Made by a program: the position numbers and the translations under genes. From contig UBTA01000030.1 in NCBI GenBank assembly GCA_900468065.1, positions 1 to 64,000 on the forward strand: a DNA stretch of 64,000 bases, given 5' to 3'. Shown here piece by piece: positions 60,726 to 64,000 of this stretch; within the stretch, counting starts at the first letter, position 1; each line of letters starts with the position of its first letter. Below the pieces are notes generated by a model that saw only the letters and a list, made by a program, of their open reading frames with translations, did not search any database and was not told where the DNA came from. The DNA is from Hyphomicrobiales bacterium. Lineage in GTDB: Bacteria; Pseudomonadota; Alphaproteobacteria; Rhizobiales; Rhizobiaceae.

Positions 60726-63011
60726 TCAACTATTGGCGTTATGCGCCGCAAGTGCTGCCATGTTGACGATGTCGGAATCCTTGGCGGACATCGAGACGAT
60801 CTGGACCGACTTGTCGAGACCCACGAGCATCGGGCCGATCACGGTCGAACCGCCGAGTTCCTGAAGCATCTTGGTCGAGATCGATGCCGAGTGGAACGCC
60901 GGCATGACCAGCACATTGGCGGTGCCCGACAGACGGCAGAACGGATACTGTTCCATCACCTTTGCATTGAGCGCCACGTCAGCGGCCATCTCGCCATCAT
61001 ATTCGAAGTCCACCCGGCGTTTGTCGAGGATATTGACGGCCTCGCGCACCCGCTCTGAACGCTCGCCGGAGGGATGGCCGAAGGTCGAATAGGCCAACAG
61101 CGCGACGCGCGGCACATAGCCGAGGCGCCGGGCAAGTCCTGCGGCCTCTTCGGCGATATCGGCCAGTTCGTTTGCGGACGGCATGTCGTGAACCGCAGTA
61201 TCGGCAACCAGAACCGTGCGGCCACGGCACAGAGCCAGCGACACGCCGATCACTCGGTGGCCGGGTTTCGGATCGATGCAGCGGCGCACGTCGTCCAGTG
61301 CTGTCGAATAGTTGCGGGTAATACCCGTCACCATGCCGTCGGCATCGCCCAGCGCTACCATGCAGGCGGCAAAATGATTGCGGTCATTGTTGATCAGCCG
61401 CTGTGCGTCGCGAAACAGGTAACCCTGCCGCTGCAGCCGGGCATAGAGATAGTCCGTATAGGCGGCGGTCCGCTTGGAAATGCGGGCGTTGACGATCTGC
61501 ATGCCGGGCCGGTCGAGATCGATGCCTTCGCGCTCGGCCGTCGCGCGCATCCGGTCTTCGCGGCCGAGAAGCATGGCTGTACCGAGTTCCTGATTGGCAT
61601 AGGAGAGGGCGGCGCGCATCATCTGCACCTCTTCGCCTTCGGCAAAGACGATGCGCTTCGGCTGGCGGCGGACGCGCTCGTAGATGCGCTGCAGCGTCGA
61701 GGCGATCGGGTCGCGGCGGGCCGACAGCTGCCGGCCATAGGCGGCGAGATCCGGGATCTGCTTGCGGGCAACGCCACTTTCCATCGCTGCCTTGGCGACG
61801 GCAACTGGAATGGACGAGATCAGGCGTGGATCGAAAGGCACCGGAATGATGTATTGCGGGCCAAAACGGGGCCGGTTGCCCTGATACGCGGCGGCGACGT
61901 CATCTGGCACGTCTTCCTTGGCAAGGTTGGCCAAGGCCTGTGCCGCCGCAATCTTCATCTCTTCGTTGATGGTCGAGGCATGGACGTCGAGCGCACCGCG
62001 GAACATGTAGGGGAAACACAGCACATTGTTGACTTGGTTTGGATAGTCGGACCGGCCGGTGGCCATGATCGCGTCGTCGCGAATGGCAGACACCTCCTCA
62101 GGCGTAATTTCCGGATCGGGATTGGCCATCGCAAAGATGATCGGCTTTTCCGCCATGGAGCGGATCATCGCCTCCGAGAAAGCGCCCTTCTGCGATAGAC
62201 CGAGCACCACGTCGGCGCCATCCATTGCGTCCTCGAGCGTGCGCCGGTCGGTCTTGGCAGCATGCGCGGACTTCCACTGGTTCATGCCTTCGGTGCGGCC
62301 CTGATAGATCACACCCTTCGTATCGCACATGATGATGTTTTCAGGCGCAAAACCCATCGACTTGATGAGTTCGACGCAGGCAATCGCCGCCGCGCCTGCG
62401 CCATTGCAGACCAGTCGCGTCGTCTTGAGATCGCGGCCTGTCAGCTGCAGTGCGTTGATCAGGCCTGCGGTTGCGATGATCGCCGTGCCGTGCTGGTCGT
62501 CATGGAAGACGGGGATATCCATGATTTCGCGCAGTTTCTGTTCGATGATGAAGCATTCCGGCGCCTTGATGTCCTCCAGATTGATACCCCCGAAGGAGGG
62601 GCCGAGGAACCGCACGCAGTTGATGAATTCGTCGGCATCTTCCGTATCGACTTCGAGATCGATCGAATCGACATCGGCGAAGCGCTTGAAGAGCACGGAC
62701 TTGCCCTCCATCACCGGCTTCGAGGCCAGCGCCCCGAGGTTGCCGAGACCAAGGATGGCGGTGCCGTTGGAGATGACGGCCACCATGTTGCCGCGGGTCG
62801 TATAGTCATAGGCCTTGGACGGATCGGCCGCGATCGCCTTGACCGGCACGGCGACACCCGGCGAATAGGCAAGCGACAGGTCGCGCTGCGTCGCCATCGG
62901 CTTGGTCGGCGAGATCTCCAGTTTTCCGGGCCGGCCCTGCGAGTGGAAATCGAGAGCTTCCTGGTCCGTTACGCTGGTTGCGCTGCGACTGGTCTTCTCA
63001 TTTTCGGCCAT
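60726..63011 (-). CDS. tme: NADP-type malic enzyme with C-terminal phosphotransacetylase-like domain
   Basis: A 761-aa two-domain malic enzyme converting malate to pyruvate and CO2. The malic domain (about 1-430) has [14 protein letters not shown], the [13 protein letters not shown] metal site and the NAD(P) motif [15 protein letters not shown]; the C-terminal ~320 residues are phosphotransacetylase-like and usually regulatory, not catalytic. The ATG at 63011 ([11 protein letters not shown]) has GGAGG 4 nt before it; longer frames run antisense into mutS. Position beside olsB and mutS matches Sinorhizobium tme rather than dme, but cofactor preference needs assay. Confidence 0.92.
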   Translation of the reverse strand: MAENEKTSRSATSVTDQEALDFHSQGRPGKLEISPTKPMATQRDLSLAYSPGVAVPVKAIAADPSKAYDYTTRGNMVAVISNGTAILGLGNLGALASKPVMEGKSVLFKRFADVDSIDLEVDTEDADEFINCVRFLGPSFGGINLEDIKAPECFIIEQKLREIMDIPVFHDDQHGTAIIATAGLINALQLTGRDLKTTRLVCNGAGAAAIACVELIKSMGFAPENIIMCDTKGVIYQGRTEGMNQWKSAHAAKTDRRTLEDAMDGADVVLGLSQKGAFSEAMIRSMAEKPIIFAMANPDPEITPEEVSAIRDDAIMATGRSDYPNQVNNVLCFPYMFRGALDVHASTINEEMKIAAAQALANLAKEDVPDDVAAAYQGNRPRFGPQYIIPVPFDPRLISSIPVAVAKAAMESGVARKQIPDLAAYGRQLSARRDPIASTLQRIYERVRRQPKRIVFAEGEEVQMMRAALSYANQELGTAMLLGREDRMRATAEREGIDLDRPGMQIVNARISKRTAAYTDYLYARLQRQGYLFRDAQRLINNDRNHFAACMVALGDADGMVTGITRNYSTALDDVRRCIDPKPGHRVIGVSLALCRGRTVLVADTAVHDMPSANELADIAEEAAGLARRLGYVPRVALLAYSTFGHPSGERSERVREAVNILDKRRVDFEYDGEMAADVALNAKVMEQYPFCRLSGTANVLVMPAFHSASISTKMLQELGGSTVIGPMLVGLDKSVQIVSMSAKDSDIVNMAALAAHNANS

Positions 63012-63113
63012 GGGTCCTCCAACCTTTTGTGGGCGACGGCTCTCCACAGCCGCTTTGTTGTTGTCTTCTATAAACGCGCATGGATAGTGTGGCACCACTT
63101 TTTTAGGACCACC

Positions 63114-64000
63114 ATGACTTTTGTGACCGAGCCAATCACCCGCCCTCCCGAGGTTCTCACCACCGCCCAACTGGCGACGGAGGAAAGCCGCGCCACGGCC
63201 ACGCCGATGATGGAACAGTTCATCGAGATCAAGGCGAATAATCCGGATTCGATCCTGTTTTACCGGATGGGCGATTTCTACGAGCTGTTCTTCCAGGATG
63301 CGGTCGAAGCGTCGCGGGCACTCGGGATCACGCTGACGAGGCGTGGCCAGCATCTCGGCCAGGACATTCCGATGTGCGGCGTGCCGGTTCATGCGGCCGA
63401 TGATTATCTGCAGAAGCTGATCGGTCTCGGTTTCCGTGTCGCCGTCTGCGAACAGGTCGAAGACCCGGCGGAAGCGAAGAAACGCGGTGGAAAATCGGTC
63501 GTGAAGCGCGACGTCGTGCGCCTCGTCACACCGGGCACGATCACCGAAGACAAATTGCTGTCGCCATTCGAATCCAATTATCTGATGGCGCTTGCCCGCA
63601 TTCGCGGCGGCAGTGAGCCGGCTATCGCGCTTGCCTGGATCGATATTTCCACCGGCGTCTTCCGGCTGGCCGAAACCACGGAAACGCGGCTGCTGGCCGA
63701 TATCCTGCGCATCGAGCCGCGCGAACTGATCCTGGCAGACACGGTCTTCCACGATCCTGAGATGCGTCCGGTCATCGATATTCTCGGCCGCGTCGCTGTA
63801 CCGCAGCCGGCCGTCTTGTTCGATAGCGCCACGGCGGAAAACCGCGTCACCCGCTATTATGGCGTGAAGACACTGGACGGTTTTGGCAGCTTTTCACGCG
63901 CCGAACTCGCCGCCGCATCGGCCGCGATCTCCTATGTCGAAAAGACCCAGTTCGCCGAGCGTCCGCCGCTGGGCGCGCCGGAACGCGAAAGTGCGGCCTC
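63114..64000 (+). CDS. mutS: DNA mismatch repair protein MutS (5' part, cut by window end)
   Basis: The first 295 codons of MutS, running off the right edge. The mismatch-recognition domain holds the Phe55-Tyr-Glu57 wedge ([13 protein letters not shown]), followed by [15 protein letters not shown], the connector domain ([12 protein letters not shown]) and the start of the lever domain. AGGACC lies just before the ATG. It is divergent from tme with 102 bp between the starts. Confidence 0.96.
   Translation, partial: MTFVTEPITRPPEVLTTAQLATEESRATATPMMEQFIEIKANNPDSILFYRMGDFYELFFQDAVEASRALGITLTRRGQHLGQDIPMCGVPVHAADDYLQKLIGLGFRVAVCEQVEDPAEAKKRGGKSVVKRDVVRLVTPGTITEDKLLSPFESNYLMALARIRGGSEPAIALAWIDISTGVFRLAETTETRLLADILRIEPRELILADTVFHDPEMRPVIDILGRVAVPQPAVLFDSATAENRVTRYYGVKTLDGFGSFSRAELAAASAAISYVEKTQFAERPPLGAPERESAA

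Noticed and set aside
63012-63752. N-terminal extension of tme to 1008 codons
   Set aside because: The extension is antisense to mutS; a GGAGG-supported ATG at 63011 gives the normal malic enzyme.

Overview
This window is chromosomal DNA of an alphaproteobacterium of the order Rhizobiales, most likely family Rhizobiaceae (Rhizobium/Agrobacterium relatives). The GC-rich coding style, a phosphatidylethanolamine N-methyltransferase (pmtA), an ornithine-lipid acyltransferase (olsB), a two-domain NADP-type malic enzyme (tme) divergent from mutS, the rph/hrcA/grpE and lptCAB-rpoN-hpf-ptsN gene orders, and several RIME-like intergenic mosaic repeats all point that way. I see no tRNA, rRNA, insertion sequence, prophage or CRISPR array. 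Almost everything is conserved housekeeping or metabolic content, so the novelty is mostly in regulation and intergenic structure.

Layout. 1-3 kb: a glycerol-3-phosphate-type binding protein (rest of its operon off the left edge), yraN and rsmI, all leftward. 3-12 kb: dnaN, pmtA, a degenerate histidine phosphatase, pyrF, DUF1330, an NDUFA9-like SDR, a tiny secreted protein, uppP, a GST, queG and an SDR. 12-21 kb: an AT-rich 459-bp gap, an RlpA-like protein, an RsmB-type methyltransferase, then an iron-uptake-type set (imelysin, di-haem DUF1111 protein, second imelysin, and a Tat-exported DUF1513 protein now split off by corA). 21-28 kb: GNAT, TspO, thioesterase and MTA/SAH nucleosidase, guaA, an ArsR/SRPBCC pair, an ABM protein, two tandem O6-alkylguanine methyltransferases, and a LexA-box-controlled 2H phosphoesterase. 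28-36 kb: a secreted alpha/beta hydrolase, an aspartoacylase-like protein, an ArsC-like protein, ybaK, an MBL hydrolase, an M29 aminopeptidase, a proC-like gene and an EamA/MarR divergent pair.

36-42 kb: hemW, rdgB, a VOC protein and rph leftward; hrcA and grpE rightward. 42-47 kb: a catabolic-looking cluster (SDR, D-arabinono-lactone-oxidase-like flavoprotein, TPP enzyme) divergent from a LuxR-type regulator with an operator-like inverted repeat between them. 46-52 kb: ptsN, hpf, rpoN, lptB, lptA, lptC leftward. 52-64 kb: sppA, ihfB, a LapA-domain protein, a CoxG-like protein, two RNA methyltransferases, lspA, a hybrid histidine kinase, olsB, a candidate small RNA, tme and the 5' part of mutS.

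The most interesting signals are regulatory: a perfect 32-bp palindrome centred on the arsR start codon with a predicted leaderless promoter; a GTTC-N7-GTTC SOS box overlapping the -35 of a 2H phosphoesterase beside two alkylation-repair genes; a sigma-54-type -24/-12 site facing away from rpoN and overlapping its likely promoter; paired MarR operators; and a promoter-plus-terminator unit between olsB and tme.
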